DNA of 64,000 bases from Lactarius indigo (Eukaryota; Basidiomycota; Agaricomycetes; Russulales; Russulaceae): NCBI GenBank assembly GCA_025766275.1, contig JAFKAC010000025.1, positions 124,001 to 188,000 on the forward strand, given 5' to 3'. The notes below the pieces were generated by a model. It ran no database searches, was not told the origin of the DNA, and worked only from the letters and a program-made list of their open reading frames with translations. Shown one piece after another: positions 35,568 through 45,370 of the stretch. Numbering within the stretch: position 1 is the stretch's first letter; each line of letters opens with the position of its first letter. A program made the translations under genes and the position numbers.

Positions 35568-37110
35568 ATGCAGATTCATATCCCTTGTCCTTACCTGGGC
35601 TGTTGCAAGAAATTTATTGGACATCGTGGGCGAACGAAGCACATTTGCAAAGTCCATCATCTATGTAGGATTCCTACCGCATGCCAACCAACTCATGCAA
35701 GCACAACACCAACCCCGTCACCTCCTGGAAGTCCTCAGCGATCACCAAGCCCTTCCACCACTGGCCACCAGCAGTCTCCCAGCCCCCCAATTGCCAGTCC
35801 GCAGCCGCCATCAAGTCCTTCCTCCTCTGCTGCTGCTGACACAGATCACAACAACCATCCCCAAGTGAACCATCGTCATCAGAGATTCCACAAGCACAAA
35901 CACCCTCGACTCTACAGTATGAGATTTCGCCTTTGTTCACCTACTGGCATAGTCTGACTGCAATGCTTATCACCTTATCACTCAGGATGTCCTACTGACA
36001 TCAATGGAATTCTGTTGCCAGAGGCGACATCTCCCCCTGCACACTCTGATTTACCACCAGACGACTGGAGTCCTTTCAAAGATGCTGCGCATTTCCTCCT
36101 AGCAGACTTTTTGTTCTGTAAGGCCCAGATGTCGGCATCAAATATTACCAAACTTTTTGATTTCTGGGCACTATCTGTGGAGAAGTACAACATCGTGGCC
36201 CTGTATGATTCACATCGTACTCTCTATGCAACAATTGACGCCATACAGGATGGCGACGCACCATGGCAGTGCTTATCTGTTAATGCAGCATCTGATGATG
36301 ATCCACAGCATGCACCAGAATGGAGAAGGGAAGAGTACGAGGTCTGGTATCGGGATCCAGATGTAGTCATCCACAACCTACTTGATAATCCGGACTTTGC
36401 TTCTCAGTTTGACACCACTCCATATATCATGACTGACACCCAAGGTGAACATAGATGGACAGATTTTATGAGTGTGCAGTTTGTGTGGCGACGGAGCGTG
36501 AGTACTTCATATCCAAGTATATTGGTGTTCTAACTACATGTCCATCATTGGTAGGAGATGATATACAGTGGTGATCCAACAATGGAGGGCGCCATGTACT
36601 GCACTGTGATACTAGGGAGTGACAAAATGACAGTCAGTGTCACAACAGGGCACGTCGAGTACCACCCACTATACTTGTCTGTGGGCAACCTCCACAACAA
36701 GGCTCGGCATGGACACAGGAATGGAGTCATACCAATCGCATTTCTTGCGATCCCCAAGGGTTCGTCGTCATTTTCAGATCAGGGTGAGGTTTACTCATTA
36801 ACACCCTCAATCTAGCTGGTAGGGGGTTCGATGATGACAACAAGTTCTGCAAATTCAAACGATAGTTGTACCACTCTTCCATCAGCGCTATTTTGGAGTC
36901 ATTGTGACCAGGAATGACAATGCCTGTAGTGCGTCGCTGTCCAGATGGACACTACCGTCAAGTGGTATACGATATTGGGCCGTTTATTGCTGACTACCCT
37001 GAACAAGTTATGCTTGCAGGGGTGGTACAGGGCTGGTGTCCGAGGTACAGAACCTCACCGCTCTATACTTCACACTGGCTCACTTAGCAGCACTCCTAAT
37101 CCACTGTCTG
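35568..37110 (+). pseudogene. Plavaka-family transposase, 5' part, inactivated
   Basis: The likely start is the ATG at 35568. It is followed by a C2H2-like finger (CPYLGCCKKFIGHRGRTKHI region) and a Ser/Pro-rich linker. After an intron come segments diagnostic of Plavaka transposases: DWSPFKDAAHFLLADFLF, LWTL-like FDFWALSVEKYN, EEYEVWYRDPDVV, NLLDNPDFASQFD, a gtgagt intron at about 36499, VILGSDKMTVSVTTGHVEY, LYLSVGNLHNKAR, VVRRCPDGHYRQVVYDIGPF and IADYPEQVMLAGVVQGWCPR. Two in-frame stops interrupt the frame, TAG at 36863-36865 and TGA at 36905-36907, each explicable by a C-to-T change. The catalytic C-terminal part is missing; similarity ends shortly before the LTR at 37180. Confidence 0.75.
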
Positions 37111-37179
37111 TGTAGGTGCACCTCTCAGGCAAGAGATCTGGATGGGGCTGGAGGACGCTGAGCGTGTGTGCTCACTGAC

Positions 37180-37870
37180 TGTGATGACTCACTGTCACTC
37201 GACAGGGGGTCACGACATAGGCAGAGACTGGGGGCTGAGAGGGTGTGGAGAAGAGATGCTTGACGACAAAAGAACACAAGATGCACTCTTGGCTCAGTAG
37301 AGGAGTAGTGGCACGCGATGAGCGGGGCACTCAAAGGAGCTGTGAGGCAAGAGGGAGGATGTCACAAGTGGACAGTCTGAGGGACTGTCCGATAGATTGC
37401 ACTAGCTTATATACTACAGGGGGTGGTCTGTGTGTAGGTTTAGGGCAGGCTTAGGGCCTGTCCACGAGTGCTGCGCAATACTGCAGATTGGAACATTCTA
37501 GAGACTAGTTATTAATACTGTCCAATCAGAATAAAGGATAAGCATGGTACGACTGCACCGCAGTTGATGATGCCATATTGTGCCATAGTGGCGTGATTCC
37601 ACAGCAGCTGCGGAACCCGTGATTAGAACACGTGTTCCTTTGTGACTTGGTTGATTATCTTCGTTGATTGATAAACGATCAATCGTTGATTGATACATGT
37701 GCATGTACACATGTGACTTGGAAGGGCAGAGTATTCACGTGACTGTCGGAGAGCGAAATTCAAACTCCGATCTCGGATTTCCCCTTTAGGAAGCTGATGA
37801 CATAAGCCCAGTCCGGTCCGGTCCGACTCTAAGCGCCTTGAGTCACGACCAGGTTTATAGGTTCGTGACA
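37180..37870 (-). repeat. Element A 3' LTR
   Basis: This 691-bp LTR starts TGTCACGAAC and ends with GAGTCATCACA on the minus strand. It matches 62588-63268. Relative to that copy it has an extra short tandem motif (gttgattgat) and lacks a small insertion. Confidence 0.9.
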
Positions 37871-37883
37871 GTATCCCCTTTTT
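37871..37883 (-). promoter_or_regulatory. Element A polypurine tract
   Basis: On the minus strand AAAAAGGGGATAC directly precedes the 3' LTR and is the expected plus-strand DNA primer. Confidence 0.75.
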
Positions 37884-37887
37884 AATG

Positions 37888-39318
37888 TCATGCTATTCCA
37901 CTAGCACTAGTTGACTTTGGTTTAGGGGCACTGGGGTTGGCCCTGTGAAATTGACTAACAAGGTCTTGCGCATGGGTCATTTGGGAGGAGGGGAGCCAAG
38001 AGTTTTCAGAGTCGGGGTACCCCTTCCACTTGATCAAGTAGAGTATGCCCTTCTTGTTAGGTGATACCTTGGATTGCAGGACCTTTTCAACTTCATAGTG
38101 TTTGTCTTCCCCTTGGATGATTTCAGGGGGTGGTCTGGTGAAGTTGGGTCCATGTGTAGTGTTTTCTTTGTATGGGGAGATCAAGGAGTTGTGGAAGACT
38201 GGGTGAATGCGCCATGTTTTTGGAAGTTGGAGTTTGCAATTGACTCCCCAGGTGGAAAGGACCTTAAAGGGGCCGTGGCGTCGTGGGGCAAGTTTAGCTT
38301 TGGGGTGGGTAGTATGGATGTTGGTCCCTTCCAGCCAGACTAGATCGCCTGTCTTGAATTCGTGAGAGGGGGTGGGTGTTTTCGACCCTTTCATGACTTC
38401 CGCTGCTACCTTAAGGGCTGCGGTAACTTCAGAGCGGATTTGATTTAGCGCATTTAGTCTTTCCTCGGCTGCAGGTATTTTGGTGGTGAAGTGGGTAGGG
38501 GGAATGAACTCTGGTTTGTATCCATACCAAACCTCAAAGGGTGATTTGTGGGTTGCGCTATGTTGTCTGGCATTGTGTGCAAATTCCATGAATGGGATTA
38601 GATCTACCCAGTTATCTTGTTGGAAGTTGCAGAAGACATGGAGGTATTGTTCAAGTTCTTGGTTGACACGTTCAGTTTCTCCATCAGTTTGTGGATGGAA
38701 AGCTGTAGATAGCGTGGATTTGACTCCGAGTTTGTTCCAAATTTCTTGCATGACCTTTGATGCAAATTGGGGGCCTCTGTCGGAAATAACTTGTCGAGGT
38801 AAGCCAGTACGTCTCCAGACGTTTTCAAGGTAGAGTTGGGCTGTTTTGTCTGCAGTGATGGTTTTGTTGCAAGGGGAAATAACTATTGCTTTGCTGAGTC
38901 GATCAACCACTACAAATAGTGAATCGTAGTTGTGGGATAGGGGAAGGTCGGTGATGAAGTCCATTGTGATGGTTCCCCATATTTCTTCAGGTATTGCATT
39001 CGGTTGTAGGGGTACTTGGGTACGTGGTTTGATTTTAGTGGCTTGGCATGTGGCGCAACCTTCAACGTAGGTTTTAACAAAGGTTGATATGCCTGGCCAC
39101 CAGAAGTCTCGGGATATTAACTCGTAGGTTTTCCATTGTCCTGGGTGTCCTGTGGTGATGTGGTCATGGTATGTTTTAACGATGTCTCTTCGTAGGTTGT
39201 CGTCTTTTGGAACATAGACTTGTCCTTTAAACAAGATAATGCCATCCTCTAAGTTCCATTCTTCTAGGCCTTTAGCTAGGGATCGAGGGCCATTCTTTAG
39301 AAGAGATTCTAGGGCCAT
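37888..39318 (-). pseudogene. Element A Pol, integrase-chromodomain part
   Basis: This open stretch of 476 aa belongs to a longer broken pol frame. It shows the HHCC zinc domain (HDHITTGHPG ... CATCQATK), the DDE core with TMDFITDLP, ISDRGPQFAS and TDGETERVNQ, a GPF module (RRHGPFKVL) and a C-terminal chromodomain (YEVEKVLQSK, LYLIKWKGYPDSENSW), which classifies A as a chromovirus. Upstream, the same frame continues through a TGA at 39397-39399 into RNase H sequence. The segment itself has no stop, but without the upstream part it is not a functional product. Confidence 0.85.
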
Positions 39319-41700
39319 GCTGACTTCCTTGTCATAGGTCTGGGTGTTTTTGATGCGCTGCTGGAGGGTGGTATCTCCTTGAATGGTTACTGCAGTTCAT
39401 TGTACTGCGTTGATGGAAAAATATTTGGTGTCTAGGAGCACTCGCTTTTCATCTTCATCTGCTATCCCCTTTTTATGATCTGGACGCCGAGACAGTGCAT
39501 CAGATCTATTTTGTGTGCCAGGTTTGTGGATGATGATGAACTGGAAGCGAGAAAGGAATAAGGCCCATCGGGCCTGACGACGAGAGAGCTTTTGCTTTGT
39601 GGTAAAATAGACAAGGTTGCCATGGTCAGACCAGATTTCAGTAACATCATCTCACCCTTCCAGGTAGTGGCGGAAGGCATGTAGGGCATGGATGATGGCA
39701 AGGAGTTCCTTGTCGCAAATCTCGTAGTGCCGTTCTGCAGGAAGGAGAGATTTGGAAAGGAAAGCGACAGGGTGCCAACGTTGCAAGGCATCAGGTTGTT
39801 CAAGAATGGCACCGGTAGCAAAATCGCTTGCATCAGTGATGAGGTGGAAGGGTTTCGAATGGTCAGGCAGGGCAAGGACAGGAGCCTTAGTGAAGCATTC
39901 GATCAGGGTGTGGAAAGCGCTTTCCGCCGCAGTACCCCAAGAAAAGGGGACGTCTTTCTTGGTTAGGTCAAACAAGGGGCGGGCGATAGTGGAGTAGTCC
40001 TTAATGAAGCGTCGATAGAAATTGCAAAAGCCCAGGAAGGCTTGTACTTGTTTGACAGTGCGTGGGGTAGGCCATTGAGTAATGCCTGCAACTTTTGCAG
40101 GGTCCATAGAAACCTGGCCATCGGAAATGACGATTCCGAGGTATTCAACAGAAGTTTGTGCAAAGGTACATTTTTCAGGCTTCAGGTAGAGGTCATGGTG
40201 TTCCAGCTGTTGAAGTACTTTGTGCGTCAATGTGGTAAGGGAAGAGATATCTTCCGTGAAGATCAAGATGTCATCGAGGTAGACTACTACATGTCCACCG
40301 TCAATCAAGGATTCGAAGATTTGGTTCATGAATGTCTGGAAAGTGGCAGGGGCGTTGCAGAGGCCAAAGGTCATTACTGTGGGTTCAAAGAGTCCTAAGG
40401 ATGTTTTGAAAGCTGCCTTGTATTCATCGCCTTCGCGGATGCGGATATTGTTGTAACCCCAACGAATATCGAGTTTGGTGAAGTAACGAGCACCATGAAG
40501 TTTGTCAATGAGTTCAGGGATAAGGGGGAGGGGTGCTGCATTTTTGATGGTTATATCATTGAGGGCGCAGTAGTCTTGCACAGGTCAGAGTTTGCCATCC
40601 TTTTTGTCGACAAAGAAGAAGGGGGAGGCCATGGGTGACTTAGATGGTCGAATGTAACCTTTCTTCAGGTGTTCAGAAATGTACTCTTTGAGGGCATCAG
40701 ATTCTTTTGGCGTAAGTCGATAGATGCCACAATTCTTCATAGTGGCTCCTGGTTTGAGATCAATTGCGTGATCCCAGGGCTGATGCTGGGGTAGTCGGTG
40801 GGACGCAATTTCGCTGAATACTCTAGTATATCGTTGGAAGTGGCTCGGAATGTGGTCAGTGGAAGGCTTGGGTGCAGTGTGTGCTGCTATCTTGGTACTT
40901 GTAGTAATTTTTGCTCGGATGGCAAGGTGGTCATACTTGCTAAAGCTGTGAATCCACAGCCAGGGTTCGCAGGTGTCATTAATAAAGGCAGGTTCCAGAG
41001 GTTCTGTTTCGTCTTCTGTGGGGAGGTAGGTTTCTTGGTTTGTTTCAATTTTGAGGATGTTGATAGTGGTATGTCGTGTCTGTGGGATTTTTGAAGAGAT
41101 AATGACTGCTGAGGAGGACAGGGTGCAGGTTTTTGGACATCTGGTGAAGGCTATTCTTGGTTGAAGCCAATCAATTTCTGGGTTATGTGCTTGGAGCCAA
41201 TCCGTTCCTAGGATTATATCGTGCTCCCCTAGGGTGGTTGCATAAAGTTCCACAGTTTCGTCGTGGTAGTTATTGTCCGAAGTTCTGATCCGTAGCCTTT
41301 GGATCGTTGTATACCTAACAGATCCCATTTTGTTGGGAGACCCATCCGCGTTTCTAACTGGTAAGGGTTTGATTAGTGTCCTCATTGTTTGATTAGTGTC
41401 CTCATTGTTAGGTTGTTTGCTCACGCAAACCCATCATCCACGATGATGCCCTCCGCACCGCTGTCCAACAGGGCATGGGCACTGATTTCTTTGCCAGACT
41501 TCTTTCCTACTAGTGTAACTCTGAGAACAATTGAAGGAGCTCTCCTATTCCGAATTGTTTCTTCAGGTACATGCTCGGCTCCGAGCGTCTCTAGTAGGGA
41601 AAGGCCGTGTACAACGCTACTGGCACTAATACTTCCAATCGACAGTGCTACAATGGAAGAGCCTAAAAATCCTCATTAATAGGCACCGAACGCGGACATG
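39319..41700 (-). pseudogene. Element A Pol, protease - RT - RNase H part, broken
   Basis: The protease motif LLDSGAEGIIVDDG lies at about 41435-41475. The RT has TKLDIRWGYNNIRI, LFEPTVMTFGL and the active site VVYLDDILIF (YLDD). The RNase H has LITDASDFATGAIL. In-frame TGA stops lie at 41421-41423, 40585-40587 (within DGKL/PVQDY), 39652-39654 (after HYLEG) and 39397-39399. A 20-bp perfect tandem duplication at 41367-41406 additionally shifts the frame between protease and RT. At the conserved DGKLRPVQDY position the stop replaces an Arg codon, consistent with CGA to TGA. Pol was originally one frame from protease to chromodomain. Confidence 0.85.
41367..41406. repeat. 20-bp tandem duplication in element A pol
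   Basis: The unit gtttgattagtgtcctcatt occurs twice head-to-tail. Because 20 is not a multiple of three, it shifts the frame between the protease and RT segments. Confidence 0.9.
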
Positions 41701-42628
41701 CGTCCGGGTCAAAAGGGAGTATCTCTCGATAAACCGCTCCAATGTTTGCTGGGTGGTCAGCAGGTGCTTCCTCCTGACTTGGTTCATCAACAAAGGCGCC
41801 GCGCGCCCTAGCGTTGTTGTTGGATTGGCCTCCTTTGGCCTTCATGGCTGCTGTCTTGGCGTGACATTCTTTAAGTATGTGGCCTGGTTTGCCACAGTAC
41901 AGACAGAGTTTATTCTTGAAGCGATACTCTTGCTCTTCCTTGGTGAGTTTGGCTCTTTGTTTGGTAGTACGTGATGAGGAGGCGTTGACATTTACGCTAT
42001 CGTCCTCTGCTAGGATGGCTCGTCCTGTGGTGGGCTTATGGGTCTTGTTAAACTGGTTAATGGCGTGACCAGCATAAATTCGATAGGCGCGATCGAATTC
42101 TCTTGCTTTCTCAACAAGGGTGTCAAAGGTGGTAGGGATGGGGGATATGTCAAGCAGCTTCATATTTAGAGCCGTTGGAATAGCTTGTCGGAAAGCATAC
42201 ATCTTGGTTTGTTCGTTTGCACCACTTCGTGTAGCATGGGTTGACCATTCTTGGAACCACTCGTTGAAAGGTCGGGTTCCCATCTTTAGAGAATACATTT
42301 TGTTGGTGGATTCCATGGCAGTGTGACCAGGAACGAAGTGTGCATCAAAGTCGGTTTTAAACTGTGCCCAGGTGCCGAAGCTAATTGCTGCACCACCGGT
42401 TGGATTTAAGGCTTTCTTCTGCCTATCTTGAGCCCATTCTCCTGCTGGGGTCCCAACCTTGAAATAGGTAAGGGCAGTGGATACCTTTTTGTCATTGGTG
42501 TTAAAGATATCCTGGTTTAGATGGAAGTAATTGGCCAGGTTGTTCCAAAAGCCCTCAGCATGATTAGGTTTGCCATCAAAGGGCTCAGGTGCTGCACCTA
42601 AGATTTTTGCAGGTGCAGGTGCTGCCAT
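41663..42628 (-). CDS. Element A Gag (capsid-nucleocapsid)
   Basis: This ORF of 321 aa has a retrotransposon Gag domain (FDGKPNHAEGFWNNLANYF, WAQFKTDFDAHFVPG, FNEWFQEWSTHA, AFRQAIPTALN) and one CCHC zinc knuckle, CLYCGKPGHILKEC. The first ATG used is MAAPAPAKIL. The open frame extends upstream through a Pro/Ser-rich stretch to the region of 42776, so the true protein may be longer. Gag packages element RNA. This segment itself is not broken, but it belongs to an inactive element. Confidence 0.8.
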   Translation of the reverse strand: MAAPAPAKILGAAPEPFDGKPNHAEGFWNNLANYFHLNQDIFNTNDKKVSTALTYFKVGTPAGEWAQDRQKKALNPTGGAAISFGTWAQFKTDFDAHFVPGHTAMESTNKMYSLKMGTRPFNEWFQEWSTHATRSGANEQTKMYAFRQAIPTALNMKLLDISPIPTTFDTLVEKAREFDRAYRIYAGHAINQFNKTHKPTTGRAILAEDDSVNVNASSSRTTKQRAKLTKEEQEYRFKNKLCLYCGKPGHILKECHAKTAAMKAKGGQSNNNARARGAFVDEPSQEEAPADHPANIGAVYREILPFDPDACPRSVPINEDF

Positions 42629-42775
42629 TGCAGTGGGTACAGGAGGAATGGATAAGGGGGGTGCTGAGGAAGAGGCTTGAGCAGTCAGGGGTGGTGAGGG
42701 GAGTTGATGTGGTGGAACTGTTGCAGGGAGGCGACTTGGGCCGGAGGTTCTAGGGGAAATCTGGGGTGTCGAGGG

Positions 42776-44226
42776 TCAGGAGGTTACTTGGGAAAGTAAG
42801 CCGGAAAGAGTCTTAGTGGTACTTTCTAAGATCTGGGAAACTTCAGCTACGTTGCTGTTAGAGTCGGGGGAATTGTCTTTAGTCGGAGTTGCGAATTCTT
42901 CGCTCTCAGGTGGCTCTTCCGAGTCAGAAAATCGAACTTTTTGATTGTTGTTATATGTCCAAAGCTCTTTGACAAAGTTCCAGCGGACTACTTTTCCACG
43001 ATAGGTGCCGTGTAATGTGTCGTAATCAAGGTTCTCGACCTTTTCGATGTTAGGGTAAGTTCTCCGGAGATCTTCAAATAGTATGCGTTCTTGGGTTTCA
43101 ACCTTTGTCCAGGGATGTTTTCCAGTGGGACTAGTGATATCTTGCCCTTCCCACTGAGCGTGATAAAGGTTGTCGTCGTCGGAGAAAAATGCACTATGGA
43201 AATATACAGGAATGCAGGCTTTCTCTTGTTCCGTAAGAGGTCGTTGCGTGCTCATTCACCTCTTCTGGTGAGGCAGGTGACAGTCCAACTGTCCAGGTTC
43301 CAGGGGTAGTAGACTTTGTACGCGGGGAGGAGGATAGCTCTATCTGGACGATGGGGTCTTTGTGAACGGCGGATCCAATGGTATTCTTCCCAAATACCAA
43401 AGTGGGTCAGGGTTGTCTTACTTCTCCACAAGAAGTCTTGGAAATATAAGGGGCTTGTCGAAATCTCGCTTATGCGTGTAAGCGGCTGGGAAAAGTACAG
43501 GGTTTCAAGATTATGCCAGTTTTGATACAGCAGAGAACAGTGCCTTCTGAACACGTTGAGTTCTCGGGGGGTTCGGGTTGGTAGGCTTTTGGTTACTAGG
43601 ATAGCCTCGGGGAGGTGACAATGGATTTCTCGGGGTTGGGTCTCAAGATACTGGGCTTCGTCACTGCTCGTGGAATGCTGCCTTGCAGTCGGAGTTGCTT
43701 GGATACTGGGGTACACCGGTTCACTCGGACCGGCTTGGTTAATACTTGGAAGGGGAATCTGGGTGTTGGTAGCTTGACGAGCTCTGGGGGCCCTTCTTGG
43801 GATAACAGGGGTACTAGGGGTAGAGACTATGGGCCGATCGTCCACTTGGAAGCGACAATTAGTTCTTCTTTGGGCGACGTGTGAGGATGCCAGGTTAATT
43901 GCCCAATGAATTGGATCCAGGGTTTTTGGCTCAGAAAATTGTCAAATTTTACACTCGTAAAATTTATCTCGACAATCTACACTATCTAGACCTTTTCTCT
44001 ATAAGGTAGATAGTTAACTCCAGGGGACCACAACACTACGTTGGGGGGTGTCGGGGGGGTGTTGGGACGATAACCACAGGTACAGACTTCTTGAGAGCAC
44101 CAACAGGGGCCTGAGGTCAGAGTTGGTCCCCAACCGTCATTAGGACTAGGTGGTTGGTTAGTATCTCCGTTATGCAGGGAGATGTCGGAGTCTGAAGATT
44201 CGTCTTCAGTTTCAGGGGAACTAGGG
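42776..44226 (-). pseudogene. Element A pre-gag region, proximal part
   Basis: Two adjacent minus ORFs are present. One is 43252-43845 (about 197 aa, with a Pro-rich start and the WKRSKTTLTHFG-type FLWRSKTTLTHFGIWEEYHW segment). The other is 42776-43255 (159 aa, IPVYFHSAFFSDDDNLYHAQW, KELWTYNNNQKVRF). They overlap as an ATGA-like junction at 43252-43255. Upstream, to 44226, the frame continues (TLDPIHWAINLASSHVA) with interruptions and a T/A-rich segment at 43930-44020. Similar regions precede gag in other Agaricomycete gypsy elements. Function is unknown; the region is probably part of a very long Gag precursor. Element B was inserted here. Confidence 0.6.
44222..44226. repeat. Target-site duplication of element B, left
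   Basis: The pentamer taggg directly left of the B LTR is repeated at 60427-60431. Confidence 0.85.
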
Positions 44227-44723
44227 TGTTACGTTTCGATCCATACCCTTACTGTACCAGTTGCAACTACGGCGGTAAGGTAGATTAGTTGCGGACTTAC
44301 GATAGGCGATTACGAGTACGATAGGAGATTGCGCGCTGATTGCTGACTGAGGACTACGCCACTAATACTAGTAGTAGTAGTATTAGGGTTCAAGCTACTT
44401 ACGCGATACGTTGGATGCTACATTACTGTGACTCATAGCAGCGCTTGAAAGCCTGCTCGACTTGTATTTAATCTGTCTTGTGAAGACCAAGATACGCCAT
44501 CTTGGTCTTCTTGAATCGTCACTTGTCTCTTCTTCCTCTTCGTTCGCTTTCATCACATCTTCCAAGCAGTACGCCTTCGAAAGTGTGTACAATCACCTAC
44601 GTCTGGGCCTTCGCGTCTTCAAGACAATCTGTTGTGTCTGGACCTCTGTGTCTTCAGAGTATCAGCTGAGTTGTTACCGCCTCTACAGAGCTCAAGTCGA
44701 GCTAATGTCGTGACGACGTTACA
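44227..44723 (+). repeat. Element B 5' LTR
   Basis: The LTR runs TGTTACGTTTCG ... GACGTTACA (497 bp). A TATA-like tatttaa at 44465-44471 lies about 34 bp upstream of atcttggtctt (44499-44509), the inferred transcript start. A short inverted repeat (aagaccaagat / atcttggtctt) surrounds that start. Confidence 0.93.
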
Positions 44724-44725
44724 TT

Positions 44726-44736
44726 AAGACCAAGAT
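44726..44736 (+). promoter_or_regulatory. Element B primer-binding site (self-priming type)
   Basis: aagaccaagat, 2 nt inside the 5' LTR end, is the exact reverse complement of atcttggtctt at 44499-44509, the predicted 5' end of the element's own RNA. This is the Tf1-type self-priming arrangement; no tRNA match is proposed. Confidence 0.75.
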
Positions 44737-44742
44737 CCCACC

Positions 44743-44841
44743 GTGGCCGTAACAACAAGAGATCAGTGGACGAACTTCCGTCCGTATTCGCTCCCAAGAA
44801 GAGGAGAACGCAACGTCCCCACACGCTTTCTACAAGCTGCT
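44743..44841 (+). pseudogene. Element B Gag, N-terminal piece before element C
   Basis: The reading frame opens just after the PBS with GTG in the context ccaccGTGGcc and encodes TRDQWTNFRPYSLPRRGERN... It is homologous to the start of the C Gag. There is no ATG. The frame is cut by element C at the ctgct target site and resumes at 53231. Removing C plus one TSD (8389 bp) keeps the frame. Confidence 0.75.
44837..44841. repeat. Target-site duplication of element C, left
   Basis: The pentamer ctgct next to the C LTR is repeated at 53226-53230. Confidence 0.85.
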
Positions 44842-45349
44842 TGTTACGGTACGGACTTGATGACTCATTACACACGACTCATGACCGGTTATGACTACGG
44901 TCCAGTATCAGCATTAGTCATGGACTCTTACATCGTATCAGTCAGCATAGTAGTTTGCATGTGATTGTGACTCATGTATGACTCATTCCTAGGATAGCTG
45001 TACTAGGGTTCGAGCTAGTTACGCTATTGGTTACCTACTATTCTAGCGGCGCTTTAAAGCCCGCGCGTATTTGTATAAGTAGTCGACTCGGAAGACCAAG
45101 AGTCCCCATCTTGGTCTTCTTCAATCCACCACTTGACTCGTCTTCTGTCTGCCTTAGCCTTGGGCTAAGTGTGCTTCCACTTCGATTCACCAAGGAATCG
45201 TCCTCTTTACTTTTACGGTGCAGCGTGTGCTAGAGTGCCCCTGTTCACCTCGCGTTGAGTTGACACGTGATCCTCATTCGCCTAACTTTCGCTAAGTCGA
45301 TTACGCCTTTATCGAGTCCAAGTCGGACTAACACCGGTGGAGCGTAACA
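44842..45349 (+). repeat. Element C 5' LTR
   Basis: The LTR runs TGTTACGGTACGG ... GGAGCGTAACA (508 bp). The TATA box is gtataag at about 45073-45079. The predicted RNA start, atcttggtctt, is at 45108-45118, about 34 bp downstream, and is preceded by a complementary aagaccaaga that could form a hairpin. Confidence 0.95.
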
Positions 45350-45351
45350 TT

Positions 45352-45362
45352 AAGACCAAGAT
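45352..45362 (+). promoter_or_regulatory. Element C primer-binding site (self-priming type)
   Basis: aagaccaagat lies 2 nt inside the LTR and is exactly complementary (11 nt) to atcttggtctt at 45108-45118, the predicted transcript 5' end. Confidence 0.75.
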
Positions 45363-45370
45363 CCTCAATC

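Noticed and set aside
44041..44068. Possible G-quadruplex (runs of six, seven and three G)
   Set aside because: Only three clear runs are seen and there is no sign of conservation, so it is not called.
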